The notes under the pieces: generated by a model
The model's database searches: none
What the model saw: only the letters and a program-made list of their open reading frames with translations
Told to the model about the DNA's origin: nothing
Translations under genes and position numbers: made by a program
Part shown: positions 1 through 6,929 of the stretch, one piece after another
Layout: each line of letters begins with the position of its first letter
How positions within the stretch are numbered: the first letter of the stretch is position 1
Assembly (NCBI GenBank): GCA_003170875.1
Contig: PMYJ01000171.1
Span: 1 to 23,459, forward strand
Length of the DNA stretch: 23,459 nucleotides
From: Candidatus Dormiibacterota bacterium
Lineage (GTDB): Bacteria; Chloroflexota; Dormibacteria; Aeolococcales; Aeolococcaceae
Reading direction: 5' to 3'

Positions 1-755
1 ACCGAGCGATGCCGGCCGCCGGTGCAGCCCACGGCCACGTGGAGGTGGCGGCGGCCCTTGGCCGCGTAGTGGGTCGACGCCCAGGAGAGCAGCTCGCTCA
101 GACGATCGCAAAGCTCATCGGTGTGGGGATCGGCGAGGACGTAGTCGCGCACCCGGGCGTCCAGCCCGGTCCGGGGTCGCAGCTCGGGATCCCAGAAGGG
201 ATTGCGGAGAAGACGGACGTCGACCACCCAGTCAGCCTCCACCTCGGGCCCGAACTTGTACCCGAAGGAGGAGACCGCGACCCGGAGCGGCGCCTCCCCG
301 CCCGCCGGGGCCACCAGCTCGACCACGCGACGGCCCAGCTCCTCGGGGCTCAGCTCGCCGGTGTCGATGACGGCGTCAGCCGCGGCACGGAGGCCGGTGA
401 GCAGGTCCTGTTCGCGCCGCACTGCCGCCGCCGGGCCTCCGGCTGCGCTGCACGGATGGGGGCGGGTGCTCTCTGCGAGGCGCTTGAGGAGCACCGGTTC
501 GGGGGCCGTGAGGTACAGGACGCGCACCCCGGCGGGGGGGATCAGACCGGTGATCGCCCCGCCCTGGCGGGCGTCGACCACCGCCACGTGCGGAACCTCC
601 CGCGGCTCCTCGGCCCAGGCGGCGACGAGATCGGGGCTCAGGTTGTCAACCACCGCCGCCCCGGCAGCCTCCAGGGCGCGCGCCGCGGTGGCCTTTCCCG
701 CCCCGCTCATGCCGGTCAGGATCCAGGCTTCGGGCGGCACCGCGTCAGCAGTCAT
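1..755 (-). CDS. rapZ: RapZ-type nucleotide-binding protein (RNase adapter family), C terminus cut by window edge
   Basis: The visible 251 residues read from ATG at 755 to the window edge. The N-terminal half is a P-loop ATPase-like domain with the sequence GMSGAGKAT at residues 15-23, followed by VVDNL. The C-terminal half carries family hallmarks: SSFGYKFGPEVEADWVVDVR, RNPFWDPELR, TGLD and, at the edge, GCTGGRHRS. RapZ binds nucleotides or small RNAs. In E. coli it directs RNase E to GlmZ and so controls glucosamine-6-phosphate synthesis, while in Gram-positives its role is less clear. It is usually found beside uvrC, yvcK and whiA; here uvrC lies about 1 kb away in the same orientation, separated by one opposing gene. 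The residue after the Walker A lysine is Ala instead of the usual Ser, which may weaken Mg-nucleotide binding. No Shine-Dalgarno is visible, but TACAAT sits 9 nt before ATG. Family assignment is firm. Confidence 0.93.
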   Translation of the reverse strand, partial: MTADAVPPEAWILTGMSGAGKATAARALEAAGAAVVDNLSPDLVAAWAEEPREVPHVAVVDARQGGAITGLIPPAGVRVLYLTAPEPVLLKRLAESTRPHPCSAAGGPAAAVRREQDLLTGLRAAADAVIDTGELSPEELGRRVVELVAPAGGEAPLRVAVSSFGYKFGPEVEADWVVDVRLLRNPFWDPELRPRTGLDARVRDYVLADPHTDELCDRLSELLSWASTHYAAKGRRHLHVAVGCTGGRHRS

Positions 756-764
756 CTCGCCGCG

Positions 765-770
765 ATTGTA
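765..770 (-). promoter_or_regulatory. Candidate -10 box of rapZ (TACAAT)
   Basis: On the minus strand TACAAT ends 9 nt before the rapZ ATG, and no purine-rich ribosome site lies between. This spacing would place transcription start at or just before the start codon (leaderless or near-leaderless mRNA). No convincing -35 box is seen. The assignment is inference from motif and spacing only. Confidence 0.4.
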
Positions 771-883
771 GGGGGGAGTGGGCACGGGCGCCTTGTGGTC
801 GGCACGTGACGTAGCTGAGGCATCTTCTCCGGGGGACGGCCATACGCTGGTGCACGCATCGATCACATGCAGAGGTTCGGCCA

Positions 884-1786
884 ATGCGGGTGAGAATCAG
901 AGATCTGGCGGCGCACCTGGGGTCCCCGCTCTTTCTCCTCCTGGCGGGGCTCTGCGTCCTGCTGCCGTTCGCGAGCGTGTCGTGCAACGTCAGCGCAGAC
1001 CAGGGGCTGATCTCATCGGAGACCTCAATCGGCGGGACCTCGAGCAGCGGACTGAGCGCCGCCGAGCAGCCCTGTCTGCAGAGTCTCAGCAACTGGAACT
1101 GGGCCACGTACACGGGCGTCAACCTTCTCGTCGGAAGCACCCCGAACGTGGACCTGCAGACGCCGAGCGGGTGTGGCTACCTGAGCCAGGAGGCCCGCAC
1201 CGAGAGCCCGACCACATTCGACGCCGGCGTGATGAATCTCGGCGTGCAGCCCGCGATGTGGCTCCTCCTGGCGCTGATCCTCGCGGGCCTGTACTGCAGC
1301 CTGACCCGTCGCGTGGCCGGGGTCGCGATCGTCTGTGCCGCGGCCGCGGTCGCGGTGCTCGGCCAGTGGGTCATCGAGAGCGCGTCGATCCTGAGCAGGA
1401 TGGGGGGACCCAACGCCTCCGAGGAGTTCTCCGTCCACCTGGGCATCGGAGCCCTCCTCTGCATCCTGGCCCTGGCGCTCGCCACCCTCTGCGCCGCCTC
1501 GACCACGTCCTGGTTCACGGACCTCCGCCGGCGTCTGACTCCCGCGATCGGCGAACCTCGGGTCACCGGAGCCGTCGGTGACCTGGGCGCAACCTGGCTG
1601 CCGCCTCCCTCACCCCTGGGCCCACCGCCCTGGGGCGCTCCCGGCAGTTTGCCGCCGCCTCCGCCTCCACCCCCGAGCCCGGGGCCACCGCCGCTGGGCC
1701 ACCCCGGGAGTCCGCCCCCTCCCCCACCTCCGGGTCCACCGCCATGGGGCGGTCCCGCCAGCTGGCCGCCTACACCAGCTCCTTAA
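884..1786 (+). CDS. Four-helix membrane protein with proline-rich C-terminal tail, function unknown
   Basis: This 300-residue protein is not recognised as a named family. Hydrophobic stretches at about residues 15-34, 123-140, 144-163 and 185-205 predict four membrane helices. An N-terminal RVRIR segment suggests the N terminus is cytoplasmic. A loop of about 85 residues between helices 1 and 2 contains cysteines at 64 and 97. Residues 221-300 form a low-complexity tail of proline runs with PPPWG and PGPPP repeats, of the kind that can bind partner domains or be a disordered spacer. GAGG lies 8 nt before ATG 884, supporting this start. The gene converges on uvrC, and the two reading frames overlap by 17 bp at their 3' ends with no terminator between them. 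The extreme Pro/Gly codon run is real coding sequence in this frame, because the hydrophobic segments upstream are in the same frame. Confidence 0.75.
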   Translation: MRVRIRDLAAHLGSPLFLLLAGLCVLLPFASVSCNVSADQGLISSETSIGGTSSSGLSAAEQPCLQSLSNWNWATYTGVNLLVGSTPNVDLQTPSGCGYLSQEARTESPTTFDAGVMNLGVQPAMWLLLALILAGLYCSLTRRVAGVAIVCAAAAVAVLGQWVIESASILSRMGGPNASEEFSVHLGIGALLCILALALATLCAASTTSWFTDLRRRLTPAIGEPRVTGAVGDLGATWLPPPSPLGPPPWGAPGSLPPPPPPPPSPGPPPLGHPGSPPPPPPPGPPPWGGPASWPPTPAP

Positions 1787-3827
1787 TCCTCTGGGCCACC
1801 ACCTCGGGTACCACCTCGGAGAGCTCCTCGACGCTCGCCAGGCCGATGGCCTCGACGGTGCCGAAACGGCGCAGCAGGGCGCGCTTGCGGACCGGACCGA
1901 GGCCGGGGACGACGTCGAGCCGTGAGCGGAGCGCCGACTTGGCCCGCCGGGCGCGGTGCTGGGTGATGGCGAAGCGATGGGCCTCGTCGCGGACCCTCTG
2001 GACCAGGAAGAGGGTGGGCGACTCCCGGGGCAGCACGATCGGCTCGGGGTCGTCGGGACGGAAGAGCTCCTCGTTGCGCTTGGCCAGGCCAAAGACGGCC
2101 ACGTCCCCCAGCCCCAGCTCGAGGAGGACGCCCCGGGCCGCGCCGAGCTGACCCTTGCCCCCGTCGATGAGGAGGAGGTCGGGGAGTGCGGCGAAGCTCT
2201 CCTCCGGCCGGGCCCTGCCCCGCCGGGATTCGCCGGCTGCCACGCCCCGCGGATCGGCGCCATCCGGATCGGGCGGGGTCTCAGCGCCGTTGCTGCCGTC
2301 GGGATCGGCGACCGGGATGTCGCCGTCGGCCTCCTCTTGTACGGCACGGAGATGGCGGGCGAACCGGCGCCGGAGCGTCTCCGCCATGGAGGCGAAGTCG
2401 TCGGCGCCCTCCACCGTCTTGATCCCGAAGTGCCGGTAGTGACCGGGACGGGGCCGGCCATCCTCAAAGACCACCATCGAGCCCACCGAGTTGGTGCCCA
2501 TGGTGTTGCTGATGTCGTAGCACTCGATCCGGCGCGGCGGGCTCTCCAGGTCGAGGCGGGTGGCGAGATCGGCGAGCAGCGCCTCGGTCCGCTCCGCCTC
2601 GAAGTCCTCGACGACCCGGCGCTGGCGCAGCGCGGCGAGGGCCGTCTCGCGCGCCCGCTCCACCAGCCGGCGCAGCTCGCCCCGCTGCGGGACCCGAACG
2701 TCGACCGGGCCGCCACGCTCGCCGGAGAGGAAGTCGGCGATGTCGACGAGGTCCTCGGCGGCGTCCGAGACGACGATGGTCCGGGGAAGCTGGGGTGACC
2801 CGCCGTAGAACTGGGGGAGGAAGGCGCTCAGGCACTCGGCCGGCGAGCGGTCGGCGACACCCTCGACCTCGTGGGTCTCCGAGCCGATCACCCGGCCGCC
2901 GCGGATGGTGAGCACCGCCGCCATCCCCCGCCCCGCCTCGACGACGATGGCGACGGCGTCGTGGTCGCCGCGCCGGCCACTCAGGACATCCTGCCGCTCG
3001 CTGATCCGGTCGATGGCCCGGAGACGATCGCGGAAGCGCGCGGCCAGCTCGTAGTCGAGGGACGTCGCCGCCTCCTCCATCTGCTGGCGCAGCTCATCGG
3101 CGAGCACCGGGCTCCGGCCCTCCATGAAGGTCTCGACCTGCTCCAGGAGATGGGCGTACCCGGCCTCGTCGATCCGCCCCTCGCAGGGCCCGCTGCAGCG
3201 CCTGATGTGGTAGTCGAGGCAGACCCGGCCCCTCCGGAAGACCTCGTCACCGCAGGTGCGGAAGGGGAAGATGGTGCGCAGCGAGCGGACCGTGGTGCGC
3301 AGTGACTGGGCGCTCGTGTACGGACCGTAGTAGCGCGCCCCGTCGCGCTGAACCTTACGGGTGTAGTAAGGGCGCGGAAAGAGCGTCGCCCGCTGGCCGG
3401 CCTCGCCCCGTGGCGCTCTCAGCTGCTCGCGGGCGGTGCCGGGAGCGTGGGTGTCGGGGCTGCCCGGTGCCGGGATCTTCAGGTACAGATAGTTCTTGTC
3501 ATCTTTGAGTCGAACATTGAAACGCGGTCGGTGGCGCTTGATCAGGGTGTTCTCGAGGATCAGGGCCTCGCGGGGGCTGGCGCAGGCGATCACCTCGAAG
3601 TCGAAGACACCCTCGACCAGCCGGCGGGTCCGGTCGGGGAGGCTCGGCATCCCGGTGAAGTAGGAGCGGAGCCGGTTCTGCAGGACCGCCGCCTTGCCCA
3701 CGTACGCGACCCGGCCGGCCAGATCACGCATGACGTAGACCCCGGGGCCCTGCGGGGCGGCCCGGAGCCGCTCGCGCAGGAGATCGGGGTTGTCGATCAG
3801 CCGGGCCGGGCGCTCCGTGGTGGCCAC
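1770..3827 (-). CDS. uvrC: UvrABC system protein C (excinuclease subunit)
   Basis: UvrC makes the 3' and 5' incisions around bulky DNA lesions after UvrA-UvrB loading. The 685-residue protein has the GIY-YIG nuclease domain (GVYVMRD at 29-35, AYVGKA at 41-46), a Cys-bearing segment (TCGDEV, CSGPCEGRID at 191-220), a UVR UvrB-binding domain at about 240-275, the RNase H-like endonuclease domain (ECYDISN at 435-441, LLLIDGGKGQLGAA at 551-564) and a C-terminal helix-hairpin-helix (VVPGLGPVRKRALL). Two low-complexity insertions stand out, at about 119-150 and 499-546. The start is set at GTG 3827, directly before the conserved N-terminal region; upstream in-frame sequence is Pro/Ala-rich and overlaps the divergent lipoprotein gene. 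TACAGT lies 6 nt before this GTG and no Shine-Dalgarno is seen, so the mRNA may be leaderless. Confidence 0.96.
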   Translation of the reverse strand: MATTERPARLIDNPDLLRERLRAAPQGPGVYVMRDLAGRVAYVGKAAVLQNRLRSYFTGMPSLPDRTRRLVEGVFDFEVIACASPREALILENTLIKRHRPRFNVRLKDDKNYLYLKIPAPGSPDTHAPGTAREQLRAPRGEAGQRATLFPRPYYTRKVQRDGARYYGPYTSAQSLRTTVRSLRTIFPFRTCGDEVFRRGRVCLDYHIRRCSGPCEGRIDEAGYAHLLEQVETFMEGRSPVLADELRQQMEEAATSLDYELAARFRDRLRAIDRISERQDVLSGRRGDHDAVAIVVEAGRGMAAVLTIRGGRVIGSETHEVEGVADRSPAECLSAFLPQFYGGSPQLPRTIVVSDAAEDLVDIADFLSGERGGPVDVRVPQRGELRRLVERARETALAALRQRRVVEDFEAERTEALLADLATRLDLESPPRRIECYDISNTMGTNSVGSMVVFEDGRPRPGHYRHFGIKTVEGADDFASMAETLRRRFARHLRAVQEEADGDIPVADPDGSNGAETPPDPDGADPRGVAAGESRRGRARPEESFAALPDLLLIDGGKGQLGAARGVLLELGLGDVAVFGLAKRNEELFRPDDPEPIVLPRESPTLFLVQRVRDEAHRFAITQHRARRAKSALRSRLDVVPGLGPVRKRALLRRFGTVEAIGLASVEELSEVVPEVVAQRIKELV

Positions 3828-3833
3828 CGGGTC

Positions 3834-3839
3834 ACTGTA
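3834..3839 (-). promoter_or_regulatory. Candidate -10 box of uvrC (TACAGT)
   Basis: TACAGT on the minus strand is followed by exactly 6 nt and then the GTG start of uvrC. This is the spacing expected if transcription begins on the start codon itself. No clear -35 hexamer is visible. Confidence 0.45.
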
Positions 3840-3914
3840 TCGCCGGAGCGGGCACGGGGAGGAGCTGCGTCCGGACGTCGAGATGGAGGCGAGCCTGGAG
3901 GATCGGGCACCCGG

Positions 3915-3920
3915 TACAGT
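3915..3920 (+). promoter_or_regulatory. Candidate -10 box of the first propeller lipoprotein gene (TACAGT)
   Basis: The same hexamer as in front of uvrC occurs on the plus strand, 10 nt before ATG 3931. The 103-bp region between the two divergent genes therefore carries a TACAGT box in each direction. No strong Shine-Dalgarno precedes the ATG. Confidence 0.35.
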
Positions 3921-3930
3921 CGGCGGGACC

Positions 3931-5094
3931 ATGCAGGGAGGCAGCCTTCTCCGGAGAGCCGCACGGGAGGGTCGGAGTGGCCACCGGACGGCAATGGCCG
4001 TGCTCGGGCTGGGTCTCGCCGTGGTGATGGGCGGCTGCGGGACCACAGGGGCGACCCCGAGAGGCATCACAGGCTCGTCGTCGGCCTCAGCCGGGGCGTC
4101 CGCGACCGTCTCGGGTGCGCCGTCCGCCTCGCCCACCTCGCCGGCTCCGGCTCCCACGCCAACCCCGCCCCCCACCGACCTGATGGCCTACGCCCCCACG
4201 ATGGATGGCAACGTCGTCCCCATCGACGTGACCGCGGGCAGGACGGAGGCGCCGATCCTGGCCGACCTCCGGCCGGAGGCGATCGCGATCACCCCCGACG
4301 GGCGCACCGCCTACGTGGCCGACGCCTTCGCCCCGACGATCACGCCCATCGACCTCAGCACCGGCGTCGCCGGGGCGGCGATCCCCATCGCACCCAACGG
4401 CGGGATCTCCTCGATCGCCATCAGCCCGAGCGGTGCCACCGCCTATGTGGCCGTGGTTTCCGCCGCCCAGGCGACCGGGGTGGTGGTGCCGGTCAGTCTC
4501 GCCAAGGGCACCCCGGAGCCGGGGATCCCGGTCGGGTCCGATCCCGTTGCCATCGCCATCACCCCCGACGGCTCCACCGCCTACGTGGCCGACAGCGGCG
4601 ACGGCACGATCACGCCGATCGCGCTCCCGAGCGGCACTCCCGGTCCGAAGATCGTCGTCGGTGGCAACCCCGTCGACATTGGGATCACCCCGAACGGGGA
4701 CGCCGCCTACGTGATGGACGGCCTGGACGCAGGCGCGGTCATCCCGATCACGCTGTCAGAGAACCCCGCGCGGGACGTGGTCGGGGCCGCGATCTCGGCG
4801 GTGAGCGGCGAGGCCGAGGCCATCGCCGTCAGCCCCGATGGCAGCAGCGCCGTCGTGGTGGGCGGGACCGGGGCCAACCTGATCTCGCTCCCAAGCGGGG
4901 CCCAGCTCGGGAGCGTGATCTCTGGCACCTTCACCGCGGTCGCCATCAGCCCGGACGGGACCACAGCGCTGCTCGGCTTCACCGACGGCACCGGGGGCTC
5001 CAACGGCGTGCTCCGGGTGAAGCTCAGCGCGGGCACATCCGGCACCCCGATAATCCTCGCGGGCGAGCCGGTGGCGATCGCCATCCGTCCCTAG
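3931..5094 (+). CDS. YVTN-type beta-propeller lipoprotein (first of a tandem pair)
   Basis: This is a predicted surface lipoprotein of 387 residues. A basic N terminus (RR, R) leads to a hydrophobic stretch and a lipobox ending VVMGGC, with Cys36 as the lipidation site. A Ser/Thr/Pro/Ala-rich linker of about 45 residues follows, then seven propeller repeats. Each repeat has the pattern AIAITPDGxTAYVAD followed by a short loop, ITPIxLxxG and a hydrophobic strand. The last repeat ends with VAIAIRP, which would close the ring against the first strand. Such propellers usually act as binding scaffolds at the cell surface; no catalytic motif is visible and the ligand is unknown. Start 3931 is chosen because it gives a proper signal peptide; an earlier in-frame ATG at 3883 would add an unusual N-terminal extension. 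The gene is probably co-transcribed with its paralogue 67 bp downstream. Confidence 0.8.
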   Translation: MQGGSLLRRAAREGRSGHRTAMAVLGLGLAVVMGGCGTTGATPRGITGSSSASAGASATVSGAPSASPTSPAPAPTPTPPPTDLMAYAPTMDGNVVPIDVTAGRTEAPILADLRPEAIAITPDGRTAYVADAFAPTITPIDLSTGVAGAAIPIAPNGGISSIAISPSGATAYVAVVSAAQATGVVVPVSLAKGTPEPGIPVGSDPVAIAITPDGSTAYVADSGDGTITPIALPSGTPGPKIVVGGNPVDIGITPNGDAAYVMDGLDAGAVIPITLSENPARDVVGAAISAVSGEAEAIAVSPDGSSAVVVGGTGANLISLPSGAQLGSVISGTFTAVAISPDGTTALLGFTDGTGGSNGVLRVKLSAGTSGTPIILAGEPVAIAIRP

Positions 5095-5161
5095 TCGGGG
5101 AGGCACCGGCCGCGCGGCGGAGATGAGTAACCACCCGCCCCCACAACCCGTTGGAGCAGCA

Positions 5162-6340
5162 ATGGCAGAGGTCATCGACACCCTCGCGCAGCGGGCAACC
5201 GGGGGTCGGCGCGATCGCCGGCACCTGCCCGCCGCCCTGGCTGTCATCGGAGCATTGCTTCTGACCGCCTGCGGTGGTACCAGGGCGACCCCGGCCGCCA
5301 GCCCGACCCCATCCCCGCGGGCGACGGCAACCGCCGCGGCCAGCGCAACCGTGACGCCGACCGCCACGGCGGCATCTGCCGGCCCCACCCCACTTCCCAC
5401 GCCAACCCCTCCGGCGTCCGACCTGATCGCGTACATTGCGGTGAATGACGGCAAGCTGGTCCCCATCGACGTGACGACCGGCGTCGCGGAGGCGCCGCTC
5501 ACGATCGACGCCGCCCCGACCTCCGTCGCCATCTCCCCCGACGGCCGCTACGCGTACGTGGCCGATGGGGACGTCGCCACGGTGACGCCGGTCAACCTGG
5601 CGACGGGCACGGTCGGGGCGCCCAACCAGGTGGCGGCCAACGCCGGCCTCACCGCCCTCGCGATCACCCCGAGTGGCGCCACCCTCCTCGCGGTCGTCAA
5701 TCCCACCGGCTACGACACCGGGTCGGTGGTCCCGATCACCCTCGCCAGCGGCACCGTGGGCTCACCCATCCCGGTGGGAGCAGACCCCGTCGCCATCGCC
5801 GTCACGCCAGACGGCAGCACCGCATACGTCGTCAGCGCGGGCGACGGGACGATCACGCCCATCTCGCTCGCCACCGACAGCCCCGGAGCTCCGATCTCGG
5901 TCGGTGTGGATCCGAGGGCCATCGCCATCACCCCGAGCGGAGGCACCGCTTACGTTCTCGGGGGCAATGGCGAGGCCTCGGTCACCCCGGTTACGCTGGC
6001 GGTGGATCCCGCGCAGGACAAGGTCGGTACCGCGATCTCTGTCCCGGGAGGCACACCGAAAGCCATCGCCGTCGCCCCCGGCGGCACGAGCGCATACGTG
6101 GTGGGGTCCACCGGAGCGGGGCAGATCGCACTCCCAGGCGGCACCACGCTGTGGACGACCCTCAACGCCGAGTACACCGCGGCAGCGTTCAGCTCGGACG
6201 GGACGAGGGCTCTGCTCGGCTACACCTCCGGGACGCGACCGCCCCAGGGGCTGGCGGTGCTGAACGTCAGCACGGACGCGGCCGGCACGCCGGTGGCGCT
6301 CTCCGGCGAGCCGGTTTCGATCGCCTTCCGGCCCACCTGA
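5162..6340 (+). CDS. YVTN-type beta-propeller lipoprotein (second of a tandem pair)
   Basis: This 392-residue paralogue of the upstream gene has the same plan. A basic N terminus (RRDRR) is followed by a hydrophobic core and lipobox LLTAC with Cys37, a Pro/Ser/Thr/Ala linker, and seven repeats with SPDGRYAYVADG, ITPSGATLLAV, TPDGSTAYVVS and similar signatures. It ends with EPVSIAFRPT, the same ring-closing strand as its partner. ATG 5162 is preferred over the in-frame ATG at 5123 because GGAG stands 5 nt before it; the upstream ATG has GGAG directly abutting. The two genes probably arose by tandem duplication, followed by divergence in the loops. The pair ends at a strong hairpin (6355-6389). 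Confidence 0.8.
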   Translation: MAEVIDTLAQRATGGRRDRRHLPAALAVIGALLLTACGGTRATPAASPTPSPRATATAAASATVTPTATAASAGPTPLPTPTPPASDLIAYIAVNDGKLVPIDVTTGVAEAPLTIDAAPTSVAISPDGRYAYVADGDVATVTPVNLATGTVGAPNQVAANAGLTALAITPSGATLLAVVNPTGYDTGSVVPITLASGTVGSPIPVGADPVAIAVTPDGSTAYVVSAGDGTITPISLATDSPGAPISVGVDPRAIAITPSGGTAYVLGGNGEASVTPVTLAVDPAQDKVGTAISVPGGTPKAIAVAPGGTSAYVVGSTGAGQIALPGGTTLWTTLNAEYTAAAFSSDGTRALLGYTSGTRPPQGLAVLNVSTDAAGTPVALSGEPVSIAFRPT

Positions 6341-6354
6341 AGGGGCTCCTGATT

Positions 6355-6389
6355 CCGGGGGTAGGCGGGACGTAACCCGCCGGCCCCGG
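6355..6389. terminator. Two-part hairpin between convergent genes
   Basis: CCGGGG (6355-6360) pairs with CCCCGG (6384-6389), and inside it GGCGGG (6364-6369) pairs with CCCGCC (6376-6381) around the loop ACGTAA. It sits between the stop of the second propeller gene and the stop of the CsbD-like gene on the other strand, so it can serve both directions. No T-tract follows, so intrinsic termination is inferred only from position and stem strength. Confidence 0.55.
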
Positions 6390-6400
6390 GGGGAGTGTCT

Positions 6401-6565
6401 CTAATCCTTGTCCTTGCCCGCGGCTCTGTCCGCAGCCTTGTCGACCACGTCCTTGACCTGACCTCGTGCTCGGTCAATCCTGCCTTCCTGACTCAGCTTG
6501 TCGTTGTCGGTGAGGTCGCCCAGAGCCTCCTTGACTCTGCCCTTGGCTTCGTCTGCAGCGCCCAT
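6401..6565 (-). CDS. CsbD-like stress protein
   Basis: This is a 54-residue, highly charged, helical protein. It begins MGAADEAKGRVKEALGDLTD and continues with GRIDRARGQVKDVVDKA, the typical CsbD pattern of KGxxKExxGxLT followed by a GxxxxxxGxxK repeat. CsbD proteins are general-stress proteins, under sigma B in Bacillus, whose biochemical role is not established. GAGG lies 7 nt before ATG 6565, which supports this start over upstream in-frame codons. It lies 17 bp downstream of the DUF6131-like gene on the same strand and most likely shares its transcript. Confidence 0.85.
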   Translation of the reverse strand: MGAADEAKGRVKEALGDLTDNDKLSQEGRIDRARGQVKDVVDKAADRAAGKDKD

Positions 6566-6582
6566 GCTTTTTCCTCGCTCGC

Positions 6583-6738
6583 TCAGTAGTAGTAGCGACG
6601 GCCACCGACCGGGCGTCCGGCCATGCCCAGGATCGAGAGCACGAGCCCCACGATGACCAGGATCACCCCAATCGTCCACAGCGGCGCAATGCCCGCCAGG
6701 AAGCCGATGAGCATCAGGATGACGCCGAATATGATCAT
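6583..6738 (-). CDS. DUF6131-like small membrane protein
   Basis: This 51-residue protein consists almost entirely of two hydrophobic helices, MIIFGVILMLIGFLAGIA and WTIGVILVIVGLVLSILG, followed by a basic tail ending GRPVGGRRYYY. From memory, the W-T-I-G centre and the GRPVGGRR tail are characteristic of the small DUF6131 proteins common in actinobacteria, often near stress genes. Function is unknown. GGAGGA lies about 6 nt before ATG 6738. Upstream, a possible 8-codon ORF ends in a TGA that overlaps this ATG (ATGA), so translation may be coupled. The gene is followed 17 bp later by the CsbD-like gene, and together they look like a small stress operon. Confidence 0.8.
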   Translation of the reverse strand: MIIFGVILMLIGFLAGIAPLWTIGVILVIVGLVLSILGMAGRPVGGRRYYY

Positions 6739-6761
6739 GCCAGGTCCTCCCAAATGGCCAT
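6735..6761 (-). CDS. Possible 8-codon leader ORF (MAIWEDLA) coupled to the DUF6131-like gene
   Basis: On the minus strand a full AAGGAGG stands 6 nt before ATG 6761. The ORF is eight codons long and its TGA overlaps the ATG of the DUF6131-like gene as ATGA. The start codon lies within a perfect 12-bp palindrome, AAATGGCCATTT (6752-6763). This resembles a regulatory leader peptide or a reinitiation device. It could also be chance, as the peptide has no family signature. Confidence 0.3.
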   Translation of the reverse strand: MAIWEDLA

Positions 6762-6817
6762 TTCAGGCCTCCTTCACTCGACCCGCAGCGCTCTGAACAG
6801 GTGGCGGCGGGTGACCC

Positions 6818-6928
6818 TCAATCTCGGGGAGTGGCCGCAACAACCGCAGTAAAAGTGCGCTCGGCCCGCCCCTCCCCCGCCGCGGGAAGCTCGGCGTCGA
6901 ACTGCGCCGGCAGCACCGCATGCTTCAT
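6818..6928 (-). CDS. Possible 36-residue ORF directly after ligA
   Basis: An ATG at 6928 lies one nucleotide past the ligA TGA and opens a frame encoding a protein beginning MKHAVLPAQFDAELPAAG and ending ATPRD. There is no Shine-Dalgarno, so it would depend on coupling to ligA. It matches no family I recognise and is not gatC, which often follows ligA. The G/C preference at third positions fades in the second half. It is listed only because of its position, and it may be non-coding. The rest of 6762-6817 shows nothing further. Confidence 0.15.
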   Translation of the reverse strand: MKHAVLPAQFDAELPAAGEGRAERTFTAVVAATPRD

Positions 6929-6929
6929 C

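Noticed and set aside
1660..1760. Direct repeats of CCGCC/CCACC type suggesting a tandem repeat element
   Set aside because: They are the codons of the proline-rich tail of the membrane protein, not an independent repeat.
1610..2716. Long minus-strand open frame overlapping the uvrC C-terminal half
   Set aside because: Ser/Arg/Pro-rich out-of-frame reading of uvrC; typical of high-GC DNA where stops are rare.
3447..5126. A very long open frame on the plus strand running through the uvrC start and the first propeller gene
   Set aside because: It is Arg/His/Gly-rich with no domain; it shadows uvrC on the other strand and the propeller frame, both of which have clear family motifs.
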